Positions 11,095 to 20,675 of a stretch of DNA of 54,055 bases are shown here, piece after piece. Position 1 is the first letter of the stretch. The number at the start of each line of letters is the position of its first letter. The translations under genes and the position numbers were made by a program. Source of the DNA: Zelonia costaricensis (lineage: Eukaryota; Euglenozoa; Kinetoplastea; Trypanosomatida; Trypanosomatidae); the NCBI GenBank assembly GCA_030849075.1, contig JASAOO010003397.1, positions 1 through 54,055 of the forward strand. Direction: 5' to 3'. The notes under the pieces were generated by a model, which did not search any database, had not been told where the DNA came from, and was given only the letters and a program-made list of their open reading frames with translations.

Positions 11095-12312
11095 CTACAG
11101 GTGGTGCTGCATGGTCGGTGCGGGCGCAGGAGGCGATGCCGTGTTGCGCGGCAGGCGCAGACGAGACGCGGGCATGCCCTTGGCGATGCCATGCATGTTC
11201 GCCGCGTAGATCCAGCCAGCGCCGTCCTGCCTGCACTTCTCCGCCGCCTCCTTCGACGTCCCGCGCGCCGTGGTGATGAAGAGGGTGCACAGATCGGCGC
11301 CGCCAAAGCAGCAGCTCGTGCCCAGCGTCACCTCCGGCAGCTTCACCACGCCGGTGATCGCCACGGCCTCCTGGACGCTGACGCCGACCTTGCGGGCCTG
11401 CAAGCGCACCACCTTGCCAATCCCCGCCAGCGCCACCCACACCGCACCGGAGGCATCCACGCACAGCCCGTCCAGCGTGGCACCGCGCTGCTGCAGCTCG
11501 AGCGGCAAGGCCCAGAACACGTAGCCGACCGAGCCCGCCTCCCCCTGAATGCCGCCGCCCATCGCCGCGTCGTACGGGTACGCGCGAATTACGGCGGATG
11601 GGGTGTCGACGTGGTACAACACGTCCCCCGCTGGCGACCAGCCCATGCCGTTCGACACTGTCACGGCCGGCACGCCCACGCGAAACGTCGCCCCGCGGGC
11701 GGCCGCCGTCGACCCCGTCGCCGTCTCGTGGCCGCGCCACTGCAGGAGGGCGCCGCACCCCGCATCGCGCTTTGGGAAGTCGCCCGTCCGCTCCATCATG
11801 CCGCCACACCAGAGGCTGCCGTCTGGACCTACTTTGCCGTCGTTGAAGCGGTACACGCGTCCGCCCTGCAGCGGGAAGCAGGACAGCGGGAAAGGCGCGA
11901 GCGCGTGGTGTGGGACGGCGGTGTCCGCCTCCAGCTGCGGCAGCCGCTGCGAGTGCCCCGAGGTGCGCCACGGCAGCTGCGTCCCGTACGAGGTGTAGTA
12001 GAGTCCCGTCTGCGAGCCCCAGACCGCGTGGTACGGCGTGTCCTGCGCCACTGCGCTGCACTTGGCTGGCGTTCCGGCATGTACGACAAAGCCGGGGCGG
12101 TGGCCCGGCAGCGGGAGGACGGCGACGCGGTCGAAATCGCAGACGGTGCCGCCTTGGGAGGGCTGGGCAACGTACAGGACCTCGCCGAGGATGTCGATCC
12201 ACCACAACGCCTGGTGCTCCTCATCCCACGTGGGCGACTCGCCGAGAAGGCACGCGCTCATGCCCGCCGGCGCACTCACACGCCGCGCCGTCAGCTGGAA
12301 CTGCGCCGCCAT
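11095..12312 (-). CDS. SMP-30/regucalcin/gluconolactonase-type beta-propeller protein
   Basis: 405 residues. Motifs of the SMP-30 family appear in order: GESP at 24-27 (metal ligand Glu), FNDGKVGPDG at 156-165, SNGMGW at 220-225 followed by LYHVDT at 232-237, and DGLCVD at 281-286 followed by VWVA. The four metal ligands expected in this fold map to E25, N157, N221 and D281. Members are metal-dependent sugar lactonases or calcium-binding proteins, so the substrate cannot be told from sequence. The protein is about 100 residues longer than typical regucalcin because of an insert at about 85-150 and a Pro/Ala-rich end. No signal peptide or glycosomal end is seen. The start is the only ATG near the beginning of the first blade. 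Confidence 0.9.
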   Translation of the reverse strand: MAAQFQLTARRVSAPAGMSACLLGESPTWDEEHQALWWIDILGEVLYVAQPSQGGTVCDFDRVAVLPLPGHRPGFVVHAGTPAKCSAVAQDTPYHAVWGSQTGLYYTSYGTQLPWRTSGHSQRLPQLEADTAVPHHALAPFPLSCFPLQGGRVYRFNDGKVGPDGSLWCGGMMERTGDFPKRDAGCGALLQWRGHETATGSTAAARGATFRVGVPAVTVSNGMGWSPAGDVLYHVDTPSAVIRAYPYDAAMGGGIQGEAGSVGYVFWALPLELQQRGATLDGLCVDASGAVWVALAGIGKVVRLQARKVGVSVQEAVAITGVVKLPEVTLGTSCCFGGADLCTLFITTARGTSKEAAEKCRQDGAGWIYAANMHGIAKGMPASRLRLPRNTASPPAPAPTMQHHL

Positions 12313-13039
12313 TGCTCGCCCCCTTTTGTCTTCCTGTCGCGCTGTGGTGTCACTGAGGTAGCGCTACAGTACTGGGATGTGGGTATATGTGCGCGTATGT
12401 GGCTGCGAGCGCGTGTTGAGTGTCTCCCTTCGAGTAGATCGTGCGGAGAGGGGGGGGGGAAGTTCGAGGTCTGGGTTGCGGTTGTGTGTGTGTGTGTGTG
12501 TGTGTCAGTGACTTCCGTCTTTGCCAGCTCCGTTCCAGCATCAATAACAACAAAAAAAAAGACACGCTCAATGCGGAGACGAACAAGAAACGCGGAAGTT
12601 GGAAGCCGAGTGACACGGATATCGACAACGCGCAGTAGTGAGGCGGTGGACTGAAGCCATTCCGGCCGCCTTCACTCTTTCTCTACTGTGCAAGCCTTGC
12701 TCGTGGTGTGCCTCTGACGAGGGTGTACCCGGCAATCCCCCTTCGATGCGCTCGTCAAGTGTGCGCATGCCGACAAAGCTGAACGCCCCACTCCAGTGCC
12801 TCGCTCGCTCGCAACACCTTGTCGTAGACTCATACACATACTTATCGTATTGTCCGGTGCACACAAGTCGCGTGGAGCTGGAAAGCCCGTGAGGAAAACC
12901 GCAACACAAGACGAGGGAGAGTCGCGCCCAGAAGCGAACACACACACACACACGCACAAGACAGAAATCCAAGTGCAGAGGTACACCTTCGCGTTGCCCA
13001 GGCGCACACACAACGCGACGTCTTCTCTGTTTTTGCCTC
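12313..13039. other. Spacer between the FHA-WWE and SMP-30-like genes
   Basis: No gene seen. It has a TG repeat at about 12483-12505, a G-rich run near 12450-12460 that could be the pyrimidine tract serving the SMP-30-like gene (giving a leader of about 110-130 nt), a non-repetitive island at 12640-12890 and a CA repeat near 12940. Confidence 0.6.
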
Positions 13040-14464
13040 CTACGCACGACGGCGACGCTTCGGTCGCCGCTCGCCGCTGTCGTCGCTGCTGCTGCTGCTG
13101 AAGGACGACGCGCTCTCCTCACTGTCGCTCTCGTCCGACGTCGTTGGCGACGGGAGGACGCGAGCGGACCTGGCGTGTTTGCGATCCACCGGTGTGCCGC
13201 CGGTTCGCCGAATCACGCGGAACTTGCCGGGGTCCTCGAGGTTGTACTGGATCATCTGGTCATTCAAGGACTTCTCGGCGAAGCAGACGCCGTAGGTGCT
13301 GCCCTTGGCCCCCGGCTTGTCGAACATGACGGCATCAGGGATCTTCAGCTTGGTGATCTTCGGGTCCTGGTATGCCTCCTCGAACACCTTGGCAACGGCG
13401 AGGTTGTACTTGCGCCACGAGGAGGGGTCGCTGTCTTTGCCGTTGGCGTGCTGCTTCCACTCCCAGAAGCCCATCTTGTGCGCCGCCGCCGCCGCTGCTG
13501 CTGCCGGGGGCTTCCGCGTGGCGGAGACCACCTCAGGTGCCGTCGCGGTAGCCGCTGCCGCCGCTGCACCGAACGGAACCTCCACTGGCGGTGCTGGCGG
13601 CGACGGCCGTGGTGGGAGTGGCGCTGGGGGAGTGGTCGACGCCGCCGCAGCCGGGGGGATGCCAACAGTCTCCTGCTCCTTCTGCTGCTGTTGTTGCTGT
13701 TGCTGCAGAGCCACATCGGGCAGCTCGCGCCACTCCGGCTTCGACTCGCCTCCTGCGGCGGGGTTGACGCTCACGCTGCTAGCGGCACCCACGGCAGACG
13801 CCGACGGCCGGGCGTTTGCTGTGTGCCGGCGGCTGCCTCCGTCACTGAGCTCGTCATCGTCATCGTCATCATCATCGTCACCCCCGCCCCTGGCGACGGC
13901 ACGCGCGGATGGCACGGCGAGCATCTCCGCCGCCGTCCTGCTCGTCGCGGCGGCCGTGGCCTCCTCGCGGGTAACTTCGGTGCCCTCGAACCGCACCGTC
14001 AGCGTTGGCAGCCCGACCTCCTCCGGGAAGTGCACCGTCGCCTCGCTGATGGTGTGCCGGTCCGGGGCCTGCGTGACGGTGAGCGGGTCGGAGAGCGGCA
14101 CCTCGACCAGCACCGTACCGTCCGACTTCTCCTGCGCCGTCGGCTCCTTCACCGAGGCCGTGGCGCAGAAGTGAACAGAGGCTTGCTGCCAGCTCGGCGC
14201 GCTCGCAGCGCTTGCCCGAGCGGACGGGACGAACGTGCAGCGTGGGCCGAGCACGGACGGGTTCTTGCCGGTCTGCAGCAGGTACAGGTGCGGTGGGTGC
14301 CAGACAAGGGTGAGCTGCTCCCGCGAGGCGTACTTTTGCGATAGCGTCTGCGACGAGGGCAGCTGCCGAGCTCGACCAATGACGTAGGGGTGGTCCGCCT
14401 TGTCCACGGACAGCACCAGCCCATCGGAGCGCACCACCACCCACTTGCCAACCGGCGCACTCAT
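13040..14464 (-). CDS. FHA domain plus WWE domain protein, probably nuclear
   Basis: 474 residues. Residues 8-75 match the PNKP/aprataxin/APLF subtype of FHA domain: IGRAR at 29-33, ASREQL at 46-51 and TGKNPSVL at 65-72. R31, S47 and R48 are the expected phosphothreonine-binding positions. Residues 76-165 are moderately conserved-looking, with a possible beta-rich segment. A linker follows with nine Asp at 196-204, a run of eight Gln near 254-261, Pro/Ala stretches and poly-Ala. Residues 333-420 fit a WWE domain: WEWK at 334-337, W350 and Y353, DQMIQYN at 402-408 and FRVIRR at 415-420. In RNF146 the equivalent Gln and basic residues contact iso-ADP-ribose (family knowledge). The end is Ser/acidic and closes with a basic RRPKRRRRA nuclear signal. 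A role in DNA-break repair or ADP-ribose signalling is inferred. Start chosen because a clear splice acceptor lies 14 nt upstream. Confidence 0.85.
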   Translation of the reverse strand: MSAPVGKWVVVRSDGLVLSVDKADHPYVIGRARQLPSSQTLSQKYASREQLTLVWHPPHLYLLQTGKNPSVLGPRCTFVPSARASAASAPSWQQASVHFCATASVKEPTAQEKSDGTVLVEVPLSDPLTVTQAPDRHTISEATVHFPEEVGLPTLTVRFEGTEVTREEATAAATSRTAAEMLAVPSARAVARGGGDDDDDDDDDELSDGGSRRHTANARPSASAVGAASSVSVNPAAGGESKPEWRELPDVALQQQQQQQQKEQETVGIPPAAAASTTPPAPLPPRPSPPAPPVEVPFGAAAAAATATAPEVVSATRKPPAAAAAAAAHKMGFWEWKQHANGKDSDPSSWRKYNLAVAKVFEEAYQDPKITKLKIPDAVMFDKPGAKGSTYGVCFAEKSLNDQMIQYNLEDPGKFRVIRRTGGTPVDRKHARSARVLPSPTTSDESDSEESASSFSSSSSDDSGERRPKRRRRA

Positions 14465-15062
14465 CTCCGGAGTACAACCTGTTGAGGAAGGGTGGGGAAG
14501 GGAGACGAGGTAGTAGAGGAGAATATGCAACTTCTTCACGATCTTGGAGGGGTGCGCACTTTCTTGTGGCTTCTATGCGGACGCAAAGTGAGATTGAAGA
14601 ATAAATGTGGAGGGTCTGTTGACGTGGAGGTCGTCAACCACAACAACAAATAGACGCCAGGAGTGGGTTCGGGGGGGGGGGGGGGAGGGAGGGGGGCGGA
14701 ATGGGGAGGGCACGGGGAGGCGCCCTTCGAGGAAGACGCAAAACTAAACAAACGCCGAGCACCCACACATGAGTGTTGCGGAGGGGCGCCGTCTGAGGCG
14801 TAAACGCGTACGCTTGGCGAGGATACCTCTGACATCGGCTCGTTGTGTAGCGTCCCTCCCTCCCTACACACCGTGGGCCGAGCGGGTCAGTCTTGCTAGC
14901 TCTGTGCATCTCTTCCCTTTTTTTGTGGTTAAGCACGTCGAACGAAACAAGAAGTGTCGGACAGCAGCCATCATGCACCGCTTTCACACGGTGCCCCTCA
15001 CCACAAAGCGTGCGACACCCGTGTGCCGCACACATCCAGCACAGCCCCCGACGCGCACGCAC
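14465..15062. other. Spacer between the 762-residue protein gene and the FHA-WWE gene
   Basis: About 600 bases without a gene. It carries a 15-G run at 14671-14685 and a non-repetitive part at 14760-15060 that should be the 3' UTR of the upstream gene. Confidence 0.65.
14479..14520 (-). promoter_or_regulatory. Candidate spliced-leader acceptor for the FHA-WWE gene
   Basis: The minus strand reads a C/T-rich tract ending CAACAG (AG at 14479-14480), then 14 nt and the ATG at 14464. This is the clearest acceptor in the window and rules out the in-frame ATG at 14539. Confidence 0.65.
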
Positions 15063-17351
15063 TCAAGCATCGAAGCGAAGGCCGCCAATCTCCTCCCCCG
15101 TCACAAACATGTCCGCCAAGTCGGCAGCGCTGAAGCCGTCAAGGCCGTCGTCGGTGGTGGTGGGGAACAGTGCTGCGTTGGCGTGAGGCGTGGGTGCTAC
15201 GGTGGCGGCGATGCCGCTCGAGGCCGGACGGACGGGGATGGCGGCGCCGCTCTGGCGCACCACCGCCAGACCACCACTCACGGCGGCTCGCCCAGGTGGG
15301 GGGAAAGACGACGCCGGTGCTGCAGGCCGCGCTGCAGCCCTGGTGACGACGTGCAGGTCACCCCGGCTATACAAGTCTGCCAAGGGCACGTGGTCGTGTG
15401 CGAGGGTGGCGCGATCGGGCACTGCCGCGCCGATGACACTCAGCGCTGGGGCCGCCGTCGGTGCGCCGCGGCTGGGGTAAAGCAGAAACGCCGGCACTGG
15501 CACCCGTCGCGACGTGGTGGGTGCCTTGGGTGCCTCCCCCAGTGACGCGGTGCTGCTCGACTGCGGCGAGTACTGTTGCTGCTTCTCTTGCTGCTGCTGA
15601 GATGCGTACACCTCCACCGGGTAGACCCACCCGTCCTCCTCCACCACTTGGACGCCGTGGTAGTCCCGCAACCGCGGCGAGGCCACTTGGACGCCATCCA
15701 GGTCGGTGCGAGGCCGCTCGACCCTCGCGCGCTTCCGCACGGAGGCCGTGTCAGAGGGCAGTCTCGAAGACGTGGACGACAACGACGACGATGAGGACCA
15801 GCCGCTGCTGTCCTCCTCGCTGAAATACGAGGTCTGCGGCCACGGCATGTCACCCCGCTGATTCTCTGGCCCACTCCCACGCAACTCCGCGTTGCGCTCC
15901 CGAGCGTTACGCGAGGTGCTCGAAAGGGCACTGCGACTGGCCTCATCGTCGTCGTCGGCGCTTGTGCTCGCCTCCGAGCCACTGCCGCTGCTGTCGGTGA
16001 CTTCGATCACATCGTCCGCTGACGCGCCGCGATAGACCGCCGTGAGTGACCGCATGCCGGACGGTGCGTACGGCTGCGCTGCAGCAGCAGTGCGCATGGG
16101 TGCCTCGCTCATGTCGCGCAGGGCACGCCGCTCCGCCTCCGCGAGCTCTTCCACACCGCCGACCTCGTCTTCATCCAGGAGACCGAGGCTGCCGGCGAGC
16201 TCGCGCCACTCCACCGGTAGACGAGCCGCGTTCAGGCTCGTCTCAGCCCGCGCAGAGACCACGGCGTTGCGGACCGCCGGCGACGATTGGTGTGCGGTAT
16301 ACTGCGCGTGCAGCACTCGCTCCGCTGCAGAGAGCGCGCGGGCGGAGGCGCGGTGCGGCGCTGGTGCGATCGTGGGTGTTGGCGTCGGCGTAGGGCTGAC
16401 ACGTTTGGACCTCGTGCGGGCGGTTGTCGCTCGCACCGTTGCCGTGGAGCGCTGCGTGCTGCGTCCAGCGGACCTTGTGGGGCCGCTGCGACTCTGTGCC
16501 GCTGTGGGTGAGGCCAGTCCGCGCTGCTGTGCGACAGCCTTGACGGCCTCCCACATCCGGTGTGCACTCGACCCTTTGTACGTGTGGCCGTCGTAGACAA
16601 AGCAGCGCCGGCCACGCGCAGTGTACCAGCGGTAGTCGCACAGCTGCCCGTCTTCGCCGAGTGTCACAGACGTTGACGTGCGGCTGGTGCTGCTGCTGGC
16701 GCGGGCACCGCTGCGTCGGCTGCGGCCGCTCGAGGCGCCGCGGCGACCACCCCTGCCGGAGCTCGTCCCGCGCCCACGTCGAGCCGGGGTGCGACTCGGC
16801 GCAGAGGCGTCCTCGTCTGGGCTGACGTGCGCAACCGCGACTCGGTGCGCTGTGCGACCCCCGCGGCCACTGCTGCCCTGCGCGGTGGCCAGCCGCAGCC
16901 CCGACTCCACCGCCGAAACGCCCTGACGGCGCAACTCGCTGATGCGCACAAGGCCGCCCCCGTAGCTGGTGCCCGTTGACGGGCCCGCCACGGCAGCACC
17001 AGTAGAAGACGACGCATTGCTGACGGCGTGCATGGCAGCGGACGGGGCTGCTGCTGCGAAGCCGGTGTGCTGCTCCCCGGAGTCCCAAGAAACAGCTGCT
17101 GCACCGTGCGGTGGGCTGGAGCCTGTGAGAGCCGGCGCAGTCGGTGCAACACGCACGGCAAGACGCCGCCCACCGAGAAGCCCCAGCCCTACCGCCACCC
17201 CGCCGCCGGCCGCCCCAGTGGTTGACGCCGTCGCTGCGGCCGCGGCTACATCGTGGACCGTGGGGCTGCTGTTGGCGTAGCTGCTGACAAGATTGCCGGC
17301 CGAGGGTGTTGGGGGGACGTGCGGGTGTGCGAAGGGGACATGGTACTGCAT
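15063..17351 (-). CDS. Unrecognised low-complexity protein, likely nuclear
   Basis: 762 residues; family not recognised. The only compact block is at about 228-280, with CDYRWYTARGRRC at 238-250, FVYDGHTYKG at 251-260 and a following MWEAVKAV helix. Before it, 185-220 is Arg/Gly/Ser-rich (GRGG and RRGR elements), the type of sequence that binds nucleic acid. Residues 447-453 read DVIEVTD followed by Ser and acidic residues, a good match to a SUMO-interacting motif. RKRAR at 539-543 could be a nuclear signal. Gln-rich sequence lies at 584-593 and Ser runs near 515-530. The end (735-762) is acidic with hydrophobic residues. Together these suggest a chromatin or RNA-associated protein, but that is inference from composition. 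The ATG at 17351 is the first in frame. Confidence 0.8.
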   Translation of the reverse strand: MQYHVPFAHPHVPPTPSAGNLVSSYANSSPTVHDVAAAAATASTTGAAGGGVAVGLGLLGGRRLAVRVAPTAPALTGSSPPHGAAAVSWDSGEQHTGFAAAAPSAAMHAVSNASSSTGAAVAGPSTGTSYGGGLVRISELRRQGVSAVESGLRLATAQGSSGRGGRTAHRVAVAHVSPDEDASAPSRTPARRGRGTSSGRGGRRGASSGRSRRSGARASSSTSRTSTSVTLGEDGQLCDYRWYTARGRRCFVYDGHTYKGSSAHRMWEAVKAVAQQRGLASPTAAQSRSGPTRSAGRSTQRSTATVRATTARTRSKRVSPTPTPTPTIAPAPHRASARALSAAERVLHAQYTAHQSSPAVRNAVVSARAETSLNAARLPVEWRELAGSLGLLDEDEVGGVEELAEAERRALRDMSEAPMRTAAAAQPYAPSGMRSLTAVYRGASADDVIEVTDSSGSGSEASTSADDDDEASRSALSSTSRNARERNAELRGSGPENQRGDMPWPQTSYFSEEDSSGWSSSSSLSSTSSRLPSDTASVRKRARVERPRTDLDGVQVASPRLRDYHGVQVVEEDGWVYPVEVYASQQQQEKQQQYSPQSSSTASLGEAPKAPTTSRRVPVPAFLLYPSRGAPTAAPALSVIGAAVPDRATLAHDHVPLADLYSRGDLHVVTRAAARPAAPASSFPPPGRAAVSGGLAVVRQSGAAIPVRPASSGIAATVAPTPHANAALFPTTTDDGLDGFSAADLADMFVTGEEIGGLRFDA

Positions 17352-20300
17352 ACGCGCGTAGAATCAGCGCGAAGGGTCACGGAGGAGCGACACAACGTAC
17401 CAACCGCAGCACAACGTTGCGGTATCCCTGGCGCGACTCCCGGAACCGAGCGGAGTTCTTCTCGCTCAACGAAAAAAAAAACTGAAAAAGCAGACAGGAC
17501 TCTTAATCTGTGAGGGGTCGTACGAGACTGTGTATGTGTGTGTTTCAGAATGTGTGTGTGTGATTGTGGGGTGTGTGCGGAGAGGTGGGGGGGAGGGAAG
17601 AGTCGAGGAGCGGAGGGTGTGTGTGTGTGTGTCGAGGGCTTCAAAGGTACCGTTGCACAAGGGATGTGGCAGGAGGAGGGCACCGCCAGAACGAAGGGGC
17701 AACAACCAAGAAGAAGGTCTTCGTATCTGTCGTTGTGGGGTGTGGGGTGTGGGGTGTGAGGTGTCTTGCCCCGCCTGTTTATCGAACGAAAGAGATGTTG
17801 CAGCACTGTCAGAGTGGGCCCTGTTGCCGGCTCTTGTGCAGCGTGTCTATTGTGCAACACCTTCTCAGTGTGAGAGGGTGGGGGAGGAGAGGGGGGGGGA
17901 GAAGACAGTGACGCAAAGGCAGAAGATGCGGGGTGGTGGAGAGAGCGAGAGAGGTGGGAGAGGAGAGCGTGTGCTCGCGACACAGTCAACGGGGTTGATG
18001 CCGCAGGCTCGGTCGGCAGAGCAGTGATGAGGGCATCGAGTCCGCAGTAGCAGCCGCAGCAGCTGGCCTCGCGCTTGCCGCCAGGAGCAACGCGGATCGG
18101 GTGAGTTCCATCGAGGAGCAGACACGCACTGGACACACGGCACTGCAGTCGACCAGTTCCATCGCCCCAGCCAAGGCTGTCCTCCACGCGACGAAGGGGA
18201 AAGCAGCATTCATCGCTGTTTGCTTCCCTTTCACGGGTCGCTGGCAGCCATCGCGGTGGCACAGCAAGAGCGTTGCGGAGTCGAGACGAGAGACGCCCGC
18301 CTGCATACCGCGAGGCACCTTGACCGGTCGTCACGCTTGTGGTGAACTTGTTGCATTTGGCCCTTCACTTTGTACTCGCTTACGTGTGCCCATACAGTTC
18401 CACAACCGTTTGCGTCTGCCGTGCCCTCCCTCCCCCCTTCTCTTCCACCTCTCCCTCGCATGCACAGACACGTTGTCTGCTTGAAAAGAAAAGAAGAGAG
18501 AAACTCGAGGGGGAGGAGGGGAAAGCTGTGTGGCCGTGGTGGTGTACACCAAGGTGTGCGCTCTCGCGTCTCCAGGTACATGGCGCACTCTTTACCTCGT
18601 TCCTCTTCTCGTGCTCCCTGCCTCTGGCCGGTTGCAGCGGCACGAGTGTGTTGTCCAGACGGGGAACAGCGCGCACCCACACTCACGCGCACACACACAC
18701 ACATGCGAGTCGCACGCGTCCTTTGTTTGTTTCTTTTTTTTTTTACGTTTACTTTGCAGTTTCGTGCATCGTCGCGGCGTGCACCGCATCCCGGGACGGG
18801 TTCGAAAGAAGCGAGACCGAGAGAGAGAGGAGGCGTGAGCCGCCTTGGTTGCACCACATTACGGACGACGCGGAGAGAACGTGCGAGAAAGAAGCCCAGG
18901 TTTTTTTTCGTTCGTTGAATTTGCTACTTTTGCACGTCCGTGTGGCGGGTGGGTGCACGTGCCCGACGACGCTCTCTCTCTCTCTCTGGAATGTGTGCGG
19001 TGTGCCTGCGTGCGGCGAGCTCGACGTCAACGACCGTTGCACGTCCATCGAGAGAACGTGCGAAAGCGCGGGACGAAGAGGAGCCGCGGCTGGAGCGGGC
19101 CGTGGCACGTCGTCACCAGTCCGGTTCAGCCAAACCAGCGTACTGGTGGGAGAAAGGACAGCGTAAATCGCCGCCGCAGGCCCCACAAAGCCCCCTTGCC
19201 GCACACACACGCACACACGCACACACGCAGACACACAGACACAAAGTGGCCCCACTTCGCCCACCAAATGGACATGAAGCCAGGAGACGAGATGAAAAGG
19301 TGGGCGTCGTGGTCGAGGGGGGCTGCGCGGCACACGCCACAAAGAACAAGGAAAAGTCAAAAGGAAAAGAAAAACGCACACACACACACACACAGTCAGA
19401 CACAGACAGGCAAGCAAGAGGGGGTGGGGCTCATTTGGAACCCAAGTGGGACGTGGAGAAATGGCGGGGCCGGGGCGAAAAGGGAGAGGGTGAGAGAAGT
19501 GAAGGAGGACAGAGGAAAAAGAACAGACAAAACAAAAAAGGAAAAAAGAAGAAGACGGAGGAAAAGAAGGTGCCAAAGCTGCTGCTGCTGCAGCGGCGGC
19601 GGCGACGACGGAAGACTCAGGCCCAGTTCAGGAGAAGGAGAAGGGAGGGTGGGGGACACAGAGCACAAACGAAAACGGGAGGAAGAAGGAGACGGGATCG
19701 AAAGCGCAGACCGTGACACGTGCGAATGGCGGTGTGCTACATACATACGCACACAGACACACGAAGACGCGCACAGCACCGTACCCTGACACACAAATCA
19801 CCAACATACATACACACACACACACAGCCACTCAGAGAGAGGTGCAGGGTTTGTGATGGTGGCCAGTGAAGGGTGTGTGAGGCGCACGCGGAGTACGCCA
19901 CGTAGGGACACGCGAAAAAGGGGGGGGGAAGCAGAAGAGGGAGACAGAGAACAACAAAACTGTGAGAGCCCAACACCTCGTCTCCCTCCTCCTCCACTCC
20001 TCCGCAGCTCAGCGGCGCGTGAGAGCGAAAGCCAGTAGCCCAAGAACAAAGGTGAACCAGTGGAAAAGTGAGTGGTAGCCCGACCTATCACACGAGGTGA
20101 ACGGCAACAAGACACATCGACATATGGCCACATACACACAAACACACAAACACACACACACACACACACAGATCGTAGAGGCGGGGGACGGCGGTGGAAA
20201 GAGGCAGAAAAAAGGCCAGTGTCAGACGGACAGCTCGCACGATGCATTCCGCCCTCCCCGCATTCCGCTCCAGACACGCAGCTCGCGCTGGTGAAGAGAC

Positions 20301-20675
20301 GCAAAAACAAACAAATAAAAGAAGTACGGAAAAGGAGTGTGCAAGGCTGCCATGCTCTTGTCAACTCACCTTCTGCCGGCCACTTCGGCGCCGCCACCGT
20401 CTACAAGGTCCGCAACGCAGCAGCGACGGGGCGTCTGTCATCAAGTTTCTGCGTCTCTGCGTGTATGTGTCTGTGTGTGTGTGTGTGACGGCGTCCTTGT
20501 CAAGAGATGTTCTTGTTCTTTTCTCCCTTTAGGGCTGCCTGTCTCACGATGCCCACTTGCTTTCTGTTTTATATTATATCGCCACCCACAAACGCGTGTA
20601 TGCGCTCAAGGTTGCGTTGACCAGAGCTGCCTTCTTTTTTTCTCTTTTCCTCCCTCCGGCGGATAAGCTGGTGAC
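17352..20675. other. Long spacer between BiP and the 762-residue protein gene
   Basis: 3.3 kb with no supported gene. It holds TG/CA repeats near 17530-17640, 18690, 19200-19245, 19377-19394 and 20151-20170, purine-rich DNA at 19440-19700, and a G-rich stretch at 17580-17600 that could act as the pyrimidine tract for the 762-residue gene. DNA at 17990-18340 is less repetitive than its surroundings and its minus strand stays open over more than 300 bases, but gives no recognisable product. Confidence 0.6.
20151..20170 (+). repeat. CA microsatellite
   Basis: Perfect CA repeat, part of a longer imperfect CA/CAA tract from about 20128, in the 3' flank of BiP. Confidence 0.9.

Noticed and set aside
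11035..12654. 539-codon open frame on the plus strand
   Set aside because: It is antisense to the SMP-30-like gene; GC-rich codons on one strand keep the opposite frame free of stops. Product is Arg/Ala/His-rich without domains.
17246..18334. 362-codon minus-strand frame overlapping the start of the 762-residue gene
   Set aside because: Its last third is out of frame inside a clear gene and its middle is CA/C-rich repeat; only the 17986-18340 part is kept as a weak finding.
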